64,000 bases of DNA from CBDAPI01 sp965248635 (GCA_965248635.1 OZ252114.1:2294001-2358000), one strand, 5' to 3'; counted from the first letter of the stretch, positions 18,608 to 27,283 are shown. Numbers and translations: made by a program. The notes: generated from the letters alone by a model not told the origin.

Positions 18608-20095
18608 ATGCACCCTTGGGGAGAAAAGATCCTTCAGTCACGCAGAGACTTCCTCACCAGCAGCGCCAGCGGCCTTGGGGGGATCGCTTTGACGACGATG
18701 CTGGCCCAGCAGAACCTGCTCGGTAGGGCCAACGCCGCCCAGGCCGAGAATCCATTTGGCCCCAAACCTCCCCATTTCGCGCCCCAGGCGAAGGCCTGCA
18801 TTTTCCTCTTCATGGCAGGTGCTCCCAGCCAGATTGATCTTTTTGACCCGAAGCCAAAACTGAACCAGCTACACGGCCAGCCCATGCCCGAGTCGATGTT
18901 GAAGGAGGTCCGATTCGCCTTCATCGAAAAAGAGTCGGCGGTTTTGATGGGCAGCAACGCGCAGTTCGGGAGGCACGGTGAGTGTGGCATGCAGCTCTCA
19001 AACTATCTGCCCAACATCGCCACCTGTGCCGACGACATCGCCTTAATCCGATCCATGCATACCGAGGCTTTCAATCATCACCCGGGACAGCTGATGATGA
19101 ATTCCGGGGTACCCACCTTTGGTCGACCGTCGATGGGTTCCTGGATCAATTACGGGTTGGGTAGTGAGTCCGAGAACCTGCCAGGCTATGTTGTCCTGAC
19201 GGCCGGTAAGGGCACGAGCGGGGGAGCTTCCAACTGGTCAAGCGGCTTCTTGCCATCGAGCTACGAGGGAGTGCTCTTCCGCAACCAGGGCGATCCGGTG
19301 CTTCACCTGTCCAACCCGGAGGGCCTACCCCACCAATGCCAGCGTCGGGGCTTTCGGGCTTTAAAACAGCTCAACCAGGAGCATTACAAGCAAACCCGCG
19401 ACCCAGAGATTCTTTCTCGGATCGCCTCTTATGAGCTGGCTTATCGCATGCAGTCAGCCACACCGGAACTCATCGATCTTTCCGGAGAGGACGAAAAAAC
19501 GTTAGAGATGTATGGCGTCAACCGCAGCGATGGTGCTGTCGAAAAGGGTCGTGGTTTTCGCCCGGGGGTATTTGCCACCTACTCCAGCAATTGCCTGTTG
19601 GCGCGCCGCCTGGTGGAACGCGGTGTCCGTTTCGTCAACGTCTATCACGCCTCCTGGGATCACCACAGCGGTCTCGACGAGCAATTGCCCTTGAACTGTC
19701 AGATCGCTGATCAGCCCGTAGCCGCTCTCCTGAAGGACCTGAAGCAACGCGGTATGCTGGACGAGACACTGGTCGTCTGGGCTGGAGAGTTCGGCCGGAC
19801 CCCCCTGGAGGAGAACAACGGCGGTCCTGACGAAATCAATACCGGCAGGGATCATCACCCCTTCGCCTTCAGTATCTTCATGGCCGGTGGAGGCATCAAG
19901 GGAGGGCAGGTCATTGGCAGGACCGACGACATCGGCTGGGGCATTGAGGAGGATCCAGTCTCCATTAATGACTTGCATGCAACCATCCTCCACCTTTTCG
20001 GCCTCGACCATCTGCGCTTGACTCACCGAATTCAGGGACGTGACTTTCGGCTAACCGACGTGGCAGGCAATGTAGTCACCAAACTGCTAAGTTGA
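18608..20095 (+). CDS. DUF1501 protein with Tat signal
   Basis: A 495-residue protein of the DUF1501 family, distantly related to the alkaline phosphatase/sulfatase superfamily. A twin-arginine signal (SRRDFLTSSASGLGGIALTTMLA) directs folded export. Family blocks include KACIFLFMAGAPSQIDLFDPKP, HHPGQLMMNSGVPTFGRPSMGSW, WDHHSGL, VVWAGEFGRTP, GRDHHPFAFSIFMAGGGIKGG and DLHATILHLFGLDH. The ATG at 18608 was chosen because it lies just before the Tat motif. It starts 4 bp after the PSD1 stop, the usual two-gene unit. Both products probably work together outside the cytoplasm; the substrate is unknown. Confidence 0.88.
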   Translation: MHPWGEKILQSRRDFLTSSASGLGGIALTTMLAQQNLLGRANAAQAENPFGPKPPHFAPQAKACIFLFMAGAPSQIDLFDPKPKLNQLHGQPMPESMLKEVRFAFIEKESAVLMGSNAQFGRHGECGMQLSNYLPNIATCADDIALIRSMHTEAFNHHPGQLMMNSGVPTFGRPSMGSWINYGLGSESENLPGYVVLTAGKGTSGGASNWSSGFLPSSYEGVLFRNQGDPVLHLSNPEGLPHQCQRRGFRALKQLNQEHYKQTRDPEILSRIASYELAYRMQSATPELIDLSGEDEKTLEMYGVNRSDGAVEKGRGFRPGVFATYSSNCLLARRLVERGVRFVNVYHASWDHHSGLDEQLPLNCQIADQPVAALLKDLKQRGMLDETLVVWAGEFGRTPLEENNGGPDEINTGRDHHPFAFSIFMAGGGIKGGQVIGRTDDIGWGIEEDPVSINDLHATILHLFGLDHLRLTHRIQGRDFRLTDVAGNVVTKLLS

Positions 20096-20153
20096 TCTGG
20101 TAACTCGGCCCCTGACGAGGTGGTGACCCGATGGCGAAATTGAGCACATCGTT

Positions 20154-20318
20154 GGGTCCAAAAACTAAAACGTTCGGTAAGTAGCTTCTCGATCGACACT
20201 TTCAGAACACGGAGGCGGAGAATCTCGGCCGACTTGAGGTCTGCAGCGCATCTAGAATAGGTGAAACCGTAAACTATTTATCGTCAGTGACTTGTGGATC
20301 GGTTGAGTTTTTGGACCC
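20154..20318. repeat. 165-bp inverted-repeat element (MITE-like)
   Basis: GGGTCCAAAAACT at 20154-20166 and its exact reverse complement at 20306-20318 bound a non-coding segment. With one mismatch the match extends a few bases further outwards (CGT-n-GGGTCC). No clear target duplication was found and no frame inside is protein-like. It fills most of the gap between the DUF1501 gene and the tRNA. Confidence 0.6.
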
Positions 20319-20394
20319 TACGCTCTATTTTCTGAATGGAGTACAAGCAAGCCAGTCGAGGATTGGCGAATCGCCGTAAGTCGTTGAAAACAAA

Positions 20395-20469
<75 letters not shown>

Positions 20470-20699
20470 TCCTGGGTGTGATGCCTAGTTTCCCACCTCC
20501 GCATCAATTTGCCAAATCACGGGCTCCGTGATTCAATCGAGAAGAGGGAGCAATAGAGGTGTTCAAAGCAGGAACCGCTCTTGGGCTCGCGTGAGATGGA
20601 TGATGGAACGGCGGAAGAAGGTCAATAGGTCTCCCGAATTCACCGTATACCCTCTTGACTTGTCGCTTCGAACGCGAGAGGCTAGTACCCGATAGTACC

Positions 20700-20770
20700 C
20701 CCAGGGGTGGCCACTCGGCCTGAGAGCAAACCCTCGGAACCTGATCCGGTTGATACCGGCGTAGGGAACG
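20700..20770 (+). promoter_or_regulatory. TPP (thiamine pyrophosphate) riboswitch
   Basis: The THI-element consensus is plain. GGGGTGG is followed by a short hairpin GGCC-actc-GGCC and the conserved CTGAGAG, then AACCCTCGGAACCTGATCCGGTTGATACCGGCGTAGGGAA split as ACCCTCGGAACCTGATC and CCGG-TTGATA-CCGG, ending GCGTAGGGAA. A small hairpin GCTGG-ttctt-CCAGC at 20774-20788 follows and may be part of the switch that hides the translation start. It lies about 70 bp before the TonB-dependent receptor and should repress the downstream operon when thiamine pyrophosphate is plentiful. Confidence 0.93.
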
Positions 20771-20842
20771 GCAGCTGGTTCTTCCAGCACCTCGGAAGAA
20801 CAGCAATCTCAAGCGAGCTGGTCATCTCCAGATCAAGGCAGA

Positions 20843-23239
20843 ATGACGATGTTCGCTGTGCAGGTCCTTGCTTCTCTTCTCTCCCCGATCCGTGTCAGGC
20901 GCTGGTTCTCGCGAAGCGCGCTTATCGGACTCGCTCTCACGACCGTGCTCGTCGCTGTGACGCCAACCGGGGCCGTGGCGCAAGTGCCCACTCGGGTGCA
21001 GGGGGTGGTCCTCGCCCCCACGGGCGAACCGGTGAAGGCAGCCCGCATCGAGATAGACGGAAGGGAAGCCGCTACCACCGGCGAGGATGGACACTTCCAG
21101 CTTTCGCTTCCGCCGGGCGAGTGGGAGCTGAGCGTCTCACATCCCGCCTACCGGTTGCTGAGCCACCACCTGGAGGTGTCAGATCAGAGTCTCGAGCTCG
21201 AACTGCGCCTCGAATGGGTCACCTCGGTCGAGGACTCGATTACGGTCATCGGGATTCGAGCCGGAGAACAGGTCCCGGTGACCAAGCGCAATATGGACCG
21301 CGACGAGATCGACAAATTCAGCTACGGACAGGATGTTCCGCAGCAGCTCGCTCATACTCCATCGATGAACTGGTACTCCGACTCGGGTATCGGGTCCAAC
21401 TACTCGTACTTCAGCATGCGCGGGATCCAGCAGACCCGCATCAGCATGACCCTCGACGGTGCGCCGCTCAACGATCCCGCGGAACACGCTCTGTTCTTCA
21501 ACAATTTCCACGACTTTCTGAGCTCCATCGACAGTATCCAGATCCAACGCGGCGTGGGAACTTCGTCGGTCGGCTCGCCCGCCTTTGGCGGCTCGGTGAA
21601 TTTCGCCAGCTCGCAGCCGGCTCGAGACAGCCGCGGTGAAGCCCGCCTGGTGCTGGGCTCGTTCGGCACGACGCGCGCCTCGGTCGGATACGAGTCGGGT
21701 CTCTTCAACAACGGCTTCCATGTCTCCGGAAGGTTTTCCTACGCCAACACCGACGGGTATCGTGAGCGCTCGGGTAGCGAGCATCACACCCTCTTCCTGA
21801 ACGCGGGCTGGCAGGGAGAGCGATCGGCCTTGACGTTCGTCGCCTTCTCGGGTCAGGAGCAATCGCAGCTGGCATATCTGGCCGTCGATCCGGAGACCCT
21901 GAGCGAGAACCGGCGCTTTAACCCGCTCACCGAAGAAGACCGCGACAATTTCGGCCAGGACTTCGCACAGGTCAAGTACATGCGGGAACTCGGCAGTGAG
22001 ACAGTGCTCACCGCGTCGTTCTATTACAACGGCGCCGCCGGCTGGTTCCAGCTCTGGGACGATCCCGTGGCGCAAAACGACTTGCTGCGATTCGGAATCG
22101 ATCAGGGGTTCTTCGGCAGCATGGTCACCGTCAGCACCCAAGTCGACAATCTGACAGCCACGGTGGGTGTGCACTACAACGATTTCAGCGGCGACCACTT
22201 TCTGGACAGCGCCGCTGCCGGACGGGTTTACAAGAACACCGGATTCAAGAAGACGGCGAACGCCTTTGGGAAGCTGGAGTACCGGCTTGGCCAGACGATC
22301 CTGTTCGGTGACCTGCACTGGCGCCGGGCGGATTTCTCGTATGAAGGGGATGTCGATTTAGGCTCGTTCGACTGGACCTTTCTCGACCCCAAGATCGGTG
22401 TGCGACAAATACTTTCTCCGGGCTTGAGTCTGTATGGTTCCCTCGGGAGGGCACAGCGCGAGCCGGCGCGTCTCGATCTTCTGCTGGGCGAAGACAATGC
22501 CAGCGTTGGGCATGACCTAGAAGCGGTGAAACCCGAATCGGTGGTGAACTTCGAGGGGGGAGTGAATTTCAACACGCCCGGGCTGGCTCTTGCGGCCAAC
22601 GCCTATCTGATGGAGTTTCGGGACGAGATCGCCCTGACCGGTGAGCTATCGGAGGTCGGCCTGCCGCTGCGGCGCAATGTCGACCGCTCCTACCGGCGGG
22701 GCGTGGAGATCGATCTCAAGTGGAGACCGGCGTCGAACTGGACGATCTTGCACAGCCTCAACCTGAGTCGCAACCGCATCAAGAAGTGGACCCAGTTCTA
22801 CGACGTCTTCGACGAGCAGGGAACCTGGATCGGAGGAGAGCCGATCGTTTACCGGAACGTGCGGCCGCTGCTAACGCCCCAGCTCATGTTCAATCTCGGT
22901 GCCGAATGGGCCAATCACACTACCAGCGTTGGGCTCCTGGGTCGCTACCTGGCCGAGTCGCAGCTCGACAACACGGGGCTCTCCCAATTCAGGACACCGT
23001 CGCTCACAAACCTGGATGTTCGGGCCTCGCAGAGCCTGGGTCGGTGGTTCGGAGAATCCGACACCCGCATCACGCTTTTCGTCAACAATGTGCTCAACAA
23101 TCGCGATCAGTTCCCGAGCGGTTACAGTTATCAATTTTTGGTTCGGGATGGCGCCGGCATGGACCGGCTCGACGGCATCCCCTTTTATTACCCCTTGGCG
23201 ACCCGCAACTTCGTCGTCTCGCTTCAGTTCGGCTTCTAA
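20843..23239 (+). CDS. TonB-dependent receptor, probable thiamine uptake
   Basis: A 798-residue outer-membrane receptor. After a signal peptide (core LIGLALTTVLVAVTPTGAVAQ) comes a carboxypeptidase-regulatory-like domain (VQGVVLAPTGEPVKAARIEIDG, residues about 52-120). The plug follows, with SMNWYSDSGIGSNYSYFSMRG, ISMTLDGAPLNDP and IDSIQIQRGVGTSSVGSPAFGGSVNF. A 22-strand barrel ends in the terminal aromatic VVSLQFGF. The TPP riboswitch upstream makes thiamine or a precursor the likely ligand; the sequence alone does not prove it. The stop codon TAA is also the duplicated target of the MITE-like element directly downstream. It heads an operon with a PnuC-type transporter and a kinase. Confidence 0.87.
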   Translation: MTMFAVQVLASLLSPIRVRRWFSRSALIGLALTTVLVAVTPTGAVAQVPTRVQGVVLAPTGEPVKAARIEIDGREAATTGEDGHFQLSLPPGEWELSVSHPAYRLLSHHLEVSDQSLELELRLEWVTSVEDSITVIGIRAGEQVPVTKRNMDRDEIDKFSYGQDVPQQLAHTPSMNWYSDSGIGSNYSYFSMRGIQQTRISMTLDGAPLNDPAEHALFFNNFHDFLSSIDSIQIQRGVGTSSVGSPAFGGSVNFASSQPARDSRGEARLVLGSFGTTRASVGYESGLFNNGFHVSGRFSYANTDGYRERSGSEHHTLFLNAGWQGERSALTFVAFSGQEQSQLAYLAVDPETLSENRRFNPLTEEDRDNFGQDFAQVKYMRELGSETVLTASFYYNGAAGWFQLWDDPVAQNDLLRFGIDQGFFGSMVTVSTQVDNLTATVGVHYNDFSGDHFLDSAAAGRVYKNTGFKKTANAFGKLEYRLGQTILFGDLHWRRADFSYEGDVDLGSFDWTFLDPKIGVRQILSPGLSLYGSLGRAQREPARLDLLLGEDNASVGHDLEAVKPESVVNFEGGVNFNTPGLALAANAYLMEFRDEIALTGELSEVGLPLRRNVDRSYRRGVEIDLKWRPASNWTILHSLNLSRNRIKKWTQFYDVFDEQGTWIGGEPIVYRNVRPLLTPQLMFNLGAEWANHTTSVGLLGRYLAESQLDNTGLSQFRTPSLTNLDVRASQSLGRWFGESDTRITLFVNNVLNNRDQFPSGYSYQFLVRDGAGMDRLDGIPFYYPLATRNFVVSLQFGF

Positions 23240-23420
23240 GGGCTCGCGCAGAAATAACTTGGCATTTTGGCATCTCAGCTTCACACCATCTTCGGCCGCT
23301 CCTCAATCGCGAAATCCTCAACGTAGACCCGGCTACGCCTGCGGTTTCGCTCAATCGTTCGCGGCCAAATCTGATGCAAATCTAAGCGCCAATTCTACCA
23401 AGTTATTTCTGCGCGAGCCC
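23240..23420. mobile_element. 181-bp MITE-like element inserted at the receptor stop codon
   Basis: Perfect 23-bp inverted repeats (23240-23262 and 23398-23420; outer bases gggctcgcgcagaaataact) bound 135 bp of non-coding DNA. A 3-bp TAA is found on both sides (23237-23239 and 23421-23423). The left TAA is the stop codon of the TonB receptor, so the insertion left that gene intact. Three-base TNA duplications are known for some IS5-group transposases, which could have moved this element in trans. It separates the receptor from the PnuC-type gene and may affect expression of the operon's second half. Confidence 0.83.
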
Positions 23421-23458
23421 TAAGTGGAAGGGAGTACTGAGCCGGTTGGCTCACCCGC

Positions 23459-24037
23459 ATGTTTTCTCTGGAGCTCGTCGCCGTCATCCTCACGCTGCTG
23501 GCCGTCATCCTGACGGTGCGCCAGATCATCTGGTGTTGGCCGCTCGGCATGATCAGCGTGGCCCTGTACGCAGTGGTTTTCTATGCTGTCCGCTTGTACG
23601 CCGATATGGGGCTGCAGGGGTTGTACTTCGGGCTGGCCGCCTACGGGTGGTGGGCCTGGTTACACGGCGGTGAGGACCACGACGAGCTGGAGGTTTCGCT
23701 GACGTCGAGCAGGACGCGCCTGTGGCTCCTCCTGGCCGCGACGCTGGGCGGCATCCTGCTGGGCCAGACGCTGACGCGCCTTACCGAAGCGTCGTTGCCG
23801 TTCATGGACTCGATGCTCACCTCGTTCAGCATCGCCGCCCAGTGGATGCAGACCCGAAAGCTGCTTGAATCCTGGCTCGTGTGGCTGGCTGTCGACGTGT
23901 GCTACGTCGGCATGTTCCTGTACAAGGAGCTTTACCTCACGGCGGGACTGTACACGGTCTTTCTGGTCCTGGCGGCAATAGGGTTTGCGCAGTGGCGCCG
24001 GTCGCTGCGGGCCCGCCGAGCGGGGGAGCTGGAGTGA
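23459..24037 (+). CDS. pnuT: PnuC/PnuT-family vitamin transporter, probably for thiamine
   Basis: A 192-residue inner-membrane protein with about seven hydrophobic helices and the PnuC family core WPLGMISVALYAVVFYAVRLYADMGLQGLYFGLAAYGWWAWLHGG, including the conserved YGWW. PnuC-type proteins are passive facilitators whose cargo is trapped by phosphorylation. PnuC takes nicotinamide riboside, while relatives under TPP-riboswitch control (PnuT) take thiamine. Its place in a TPP-riboswitch operon behind a TonB receptor supports the thiamine assignment, which is inference. The stop overlaps the start of the kinase gene (GTG at 24034), a sign of translational coupling. Confidence 0.82.
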   Translation: MFSLELVAVILTLLAVILTVRQIIWCWPLGMISVALYAVVFYAVRLYADMGLQGLYFGLAAYGWWAWLHGGEDHDELEVSLTSSRTRLWLLLAATLGGILLGQTLTRLTEASLPFMDSMLTSFSIAAQWMQTRKLLESWLVWLAVDVCYVGMFLYKELYLTAGLYTVFLVLAAIGFAQWRRSLRARRAGELE

Positions 24038-24564
24038 TCCGGGTAGTAGTGACCGGGTCCGAATGTACTGGCAAGACAACCCTCGCCGAGGCGCTTGCCG
24101 CACGCTACAAGACCGTCTGGGTGCCGGAGTTTGCCCGCCGGTTCGTGATCGACAAAGGTTCCGCGCCCGCGTACCAAGATGTCGAGGCCATCGCACGCGG
24201 CCAGATTGCCCTCGAGGACGAGAGAGCCCACCAGGCTTCCAGACTTCTGATTCAGGATACCGACCTGCTCAGCACCGTCCTTTACAGTCGCCACTACTAC
24301 GGCGATTGCCCGCACTGGATCGAGGTAGCCTTTGAGAAACGCCCCGCGGACCTCTACCTCCTTGCCGACATTGACATCCCCTGGGTTCCCGACGGCGGGC
24401 AGCGCGATCGGGGCCACCGTCGTGAAGAGATGCACGAGCTCTTCCGCAGCGCCCTGGTCGATCGCAGTCTGAGCTTTGCCGAGATCCGTGGTTCACACGG
24501 CGAGCGATTGGAGGAGGCGGCGTCGGTGATCGAGCAGCTCAGTCTCGGGCATCCCTCGAGATAG
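24034..24564 (+). CDS. NadR-like kinase, candidate thiamine kinase
   Basis: A 176-residue P-loop kinase resembling the ribosylnicotinamide kinase domain of NadR, without the NMN adenylyltransferase domain. The Walker A motif is GSECTGKTT at residues 8-16. Other family blocks are VWVPEFARRFV, LLIQDTDLLSTVLYSRHYYG (Walker B-like) and a lid region DGGQRDRGHRREEMHELFRSAL. The GTG start at 24034 overlaps the PnuC stop by four bases. In nicotinamide riboside uptake, NadR traps the cargo of PnuC by phosphorylation. Here the TPP riboswitch suggests an analogous trap for thiamine. Whether the product phosphorylates thiamine or nicotinamide riboside cannot be told from sequence. Confidence 0.8.
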   Translation: MIRVVVTGSECTGKTTLAEALAARYKTVWVPEFARRFVIDKGSAPAYQDVEAIARGQIALEDERAHQASRLLIQDTDLLSTVLYSRHYYGDCPHWIEVAFEKRPADLYLLADIDIPWVPDGGQRDRGHRREEMHELFRSALVDRSLSFAEIRGSHGERLEEAASVIEQLSLGHPSR

Positions 24565-24638
24565 AGAAGAATCCCTGGCCGTTCAAAATGACAGCTTCAG
24601 GGCGGGCAAAATAGGTGCCAGAGTAGACTGTCCCCTTT

Positions 24639-25388
24639 TTACTTCAAGTGGCTGATGATGTAGGAGCCCGAGCGCTCGTCTTTCCTGAGCCGCAGCAGTT
24701 TCAGTTTTTCGGCTTCTTCCAGCAGTTTTGAGAAGGATGAGTAGCCGTAATGGCTTTCAGCGAACCCCGGCTTCTTTCTCTTGACCGTTTCCTTCACCAT
24801 GGACGCCCACATCGTGGTTTTTCCCTCTCTCTCCAGGGCCTGGGTGGCACTGATGACTACCTCGAAGGCCTCTGCTTTCTTGGACGGGATGTTCTTTGGC
24901 TTGAGTGGTGTTTTTCGGCTCGGTATCAGGTCCTCGTAGAAGACGAACTCGTCACAGTTCTCCACCAGCAGTTCGGACGTCGAATTCTTGACGCCCAGCC
25001 CGATGACGTACTTCGCATTCTCGCGAAGCTTCGAGACCAGCGGAGAAAAGTCACTGTCCCCGGAGGCAATGGCAAAGGTGTTCACGTGTTCTTTGGAGTA
25101 GCAAAGATCCATCGCGTCAACCACCAGGCGAATATCGGCACTATTCTTGCCGCTAAAGCTTCGCTGTGGGATCTCGATGAGTTCGATGGCGGCACTGTGA
25201 AGGTCCTGTCTGTAAGTCTTATACCGGCTCCAGTCTCCGTAGGCGCGCTTGACCAGGATTCTTCCCTTTTCCAGGAGCCGCTGCAGCATGAGGTCAATGT
25301 CAAAGCGCAGTTTTTTCTTTTCTTTGACGCCTAGGGCGATGTTTTCAAAATCAAGGAAGAAGGCGATTTGTCTTTCGTCGCTGCTCAT
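24639..25388 (-). CDS. NYN domain/OST-HTH (LOTUS) protein
   Basis: A 249-residue protein with an N-terminal NYN domain of the PIN-like nuclease fold: IAFFLDFENIALG, SADIRLVVDAMDLCY and TFAIASGDSDFSPLVSKLRE supply the usual acidic residues. A C-terminal OST-HTH/LOTUS RNA-binding domain follows from about residue 175 (WASMVKETVKRKKPGFAESHYGYSSFSKLLEEAEKLKLLRL). Such proteins are thought to bind or cut RNA. The gene stands alone, with convergent and divergent neighbours of unrelated function. The ATG at 25388 gives the normal start of the NYN domain. Confidence 0.85.
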   Translation of the reverse strand: MSSDERQIAFFLDFENIALGVKEKKKLRFDIDLMLQRLLEKGRILVKRAYGDWSRYKTYRQDLHSAAIELIEIPQRSFSGKNSADIRLVVDAMDLCYSKEHVNTFAIASGDSDFSPLVSKLRENAKYVIGLGVKNSTSELLVENCDEFVFYEDLIPSRKTPLKPKNIPSKKAEAFEVVISATQALEREGKTTMWASMVKETVKRKKPGFAESHYGYSSFSKLLEEAEKLKLLRLRKDERSGSYIISHLK

Positions 25389-25615
25389 GGACTCATACTA
25401 GCAGGGTCTGGAGGCCTGCTGAAGCCGGACATCGCTTCGGAGAGTCCGCTAGTTTCATGGCGGGTTGTCCGCTCTGCGGCAGTTTGCGATGCTGCCGGGA
25501 CGGTCGGGGCCAGCACGAATCCCCGGCACAGCACATCTTCCCTGCGGACCGCTCACTGGATGAGGCCTGGTTGGCTCAAGAGGTACAAGCAGGAATCTGG
25601 ACAAGGAGTTCAATT

Positions 25616-26476
25616 ATGAAAAAAGCGATGTTGGCAATCGTCGTTCTGCTGCTCGCAGGTGGATCGGGTTTGTCTGAGAAAGCCGTAGAATCGAAGTTCC
25701 ACGCCTATGTGGACTCGGAAATCTGTGCCCGTCTCATGCTTGGGCCGATCACAGACAAGCGCATCGAGTGCAGCAAGGAAACTCATGAGAAGGGAGACCG
25801 GCCGGCCATTGTGAGGGTCTCTGACAACTCGGTCTTCGAGGTCCAGAACCAGAAAATGGTGAAGAAGCTGGTCGGTGAGTTCGCCGCCGTAAGCGGCAAG
25901 GTCAAAGAGAAAAACGCTAAGATCAAGGTCGTGTCGGCCGAGGCAGTGGGCCGAGCCGAGATCCCGAAAAGCGAGATCGACGCTCAACTCATGGACGTGC
26001 GCAACTACCGATCCAGCGGGGACCCGGTGTACGAGAAGATTCGGCACTCCCTGGCCATGATGCCGTACATCAGCGAGTTCGACTTCATCTCGTTTGCGAT
26101 GGCGGGCGACCATGTCCTGTTGACCGGTTGGACGGTTCGGATCACGAATCGGGACACCGCCTACCGACTGGTCAAGCGCGTTGAAGGGGTCGGCAGTATT
26201 ACCAACAACATCCAGGTGCTCCCCATGGGCAGCATGGATATGAATGTCCGGGCGGGAGCCCGAGCCAGACTGCAGCGTGTTCTTGGCAGGTATTTCTGGG
26301 GCAGCGGCTCGGACATCAAGATCATCGTCAAGAACGGGAACATCATTCTGCTGGGTACGGTGTCCTCCCAGGCCCACTCGGATCTCGCCAACATCCAATG
26401 CCGATCGGTACCCGGCGCATTTCATGTCTTTAATCGATTGCGGGTTGCGAAAGCGGACAAGAAGAAGACGGACTGA
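25616..26476 (+). CDS. Exported BON-domain protein
   Basis: A 286-residue protein with a short signal peptide (KKAMLAIVVLLLAGGSGLS). Two BON-like modules occupy the C-terminal half: IRHSLAMMPYISEFDFISFAMAGDHVLLTGWTVR..AYRLVKRVEGVGSITNNIQVLP and ARARLQRVLGRYF..IKIIVKNGNIILLGTVSSQAHSDLANIQCRSVPGAFHVFNRLRV. BON domains bind phospholipid and stabilise the cell envelope. The N-terminal 130 residues are not recognised. The ATG at 25616 has an AAGGAG site eight bases upstream. It is followed after about 30 bp by a DUF3313 lipoprotein gene, a probable two-gene operon. Confidence 0.78.
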   Translation: MKKAMLAIVVLLLAGGSGLSEKAVESKFHAYVDSEICARLMLGPITDKRIECSKETHEKGDRPAIVRVSDNSVFEVQNQKMVKKLVGEFAAVSGKVKEKNAKIKVVSAEAVGRAEIPKSEIDAQLMDVRNYRSSGDPVYEKIRHSLAMMPYISEFDFISFAMAGDHVLLTGWTVRITNRDTAYRLVKRVEGVGSITNNIQVLPMGSMDMNVRAGARARLQRVLGRYFWGSGSDIKIIVKNGNIILLGTVSSQAHSDLANIQCRSVPGAFHVFNRLRVAKADKKKTD

Positions 26477-26509
26477 GGCACTGAAATGAAGAACAGCAAG
26501 GAGGACGAA

Positions 26510-27283
26510 ATGTTGAATTCTGTGAAAGTAATCTTCTGGTGTGCAGTGGCAACCCTGTTCCTCATGCTTGGAGCCGGCTGCGCGCCTCCAGAACCCCCTC
26601 CACAGCCTGCTTCCACTGGTGTGACGGTTCAGAGATTGCCCGCCGGCAGCGAGAATGCGGGTTTTTTGAGTGATTATTCGAAGCTGACACTCGACCCGGA
26701 CGTGGAGGGTGAGGTTCTGTCTTATGTCAATCCGGGGGAACTGAAGGATCTCCACAGGTACCTGGCGATCATCGTCGACCCCGTGGAGGTGTATCTGGCC
26801 AGCGATGTGGATCCGTCGGATCTTCCGGACAAGGGAGCCGCTGCAGCGGTGGAGTACTTCCAGTACGCCATCAAGAGCGCGGTTTCAGACGCGTTTCCGA
26901 TTGTTGAGGAACCTGGAGCCCTGGTGCTCAGGCTGCGATCTGCTCTGGTTGGTGTCGACGTAGGCGATATTGCGGACGGTGAACTTGCGGAAGAGGCGGC
27001 AGCCCTGACGCGAGCCGTCAATGTCACCGACGTGATCGTTGAGTTCGAGCTGGTGGATTCGGTCTCCGGTGAAGTGATCGCCGCGGCGCTCGACAAGGCG
27101 CACCTGGGCGAAGCGGCACAAATCGGGGCCACCCATTTTTCCCGGATGGCGCGGTTTGACGCGGCCCAGGAAGCCTTTGACGAATGGGCGGAAAACCTCC
27201 GCGAATTCCTGGATGCAAAGCATGAACTCACCGGGGAAGACGCCGAAAGAGCGGCCCGGGCCTATGTTCCCTACGGGCAGTAA
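26510..27283 (+). CDS. DUF3313 family lipoprotein
   Basis: A 257-residue lipoprotein. The signal ends at LMLGAGC with Cys at residue 20, followed by a proline-rich spacer. The rest matches the DUF3313 pattern: GFLSDYSKLTLDPDVEGEVLSYVNPG, LAIIVDPVEVYLA, a two-helix middle segment and VDSVSGEVIAAALDKAH near the end. An ATG at 26486 is possible, but an AAGGAGG site lies just upstream of the ATG at 26510, so that start was chosen. Its function is unknown; it is probably anchored in the outer membrane next to the BON protein encoded upstream. Confidence 0.8.
   Translation: MLNSVKVIFWCAVATLFLMLGAGCAPPEPPPQPASTGVTVQRLPAGSENAGFLSDYSKLTLDPDVEGEVLSYVNPGELKDLHRYLAIIVDPVEVYLASDVDPSDLPDKGAAAAVEYFQYAIKSAVSDAFPIVEEPGALVLRLRSALVGVDVGDIADGELAEEAAALTRAVNVTDVIVEFELVDSVSGEVIAAALDKAHLGEAAQIGATHFSRMARFDAAQEAFDEWAENLREFLDAKHELTGEDAERAARAYVPYGQ

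Noticed and set aside
24600..24640. Segment gtgccagagtagactgtccc and the similar one near 40830 as a REP element pair
   Set aside because: Resemblance between the two is loose, and neither forms a strong hairpin.
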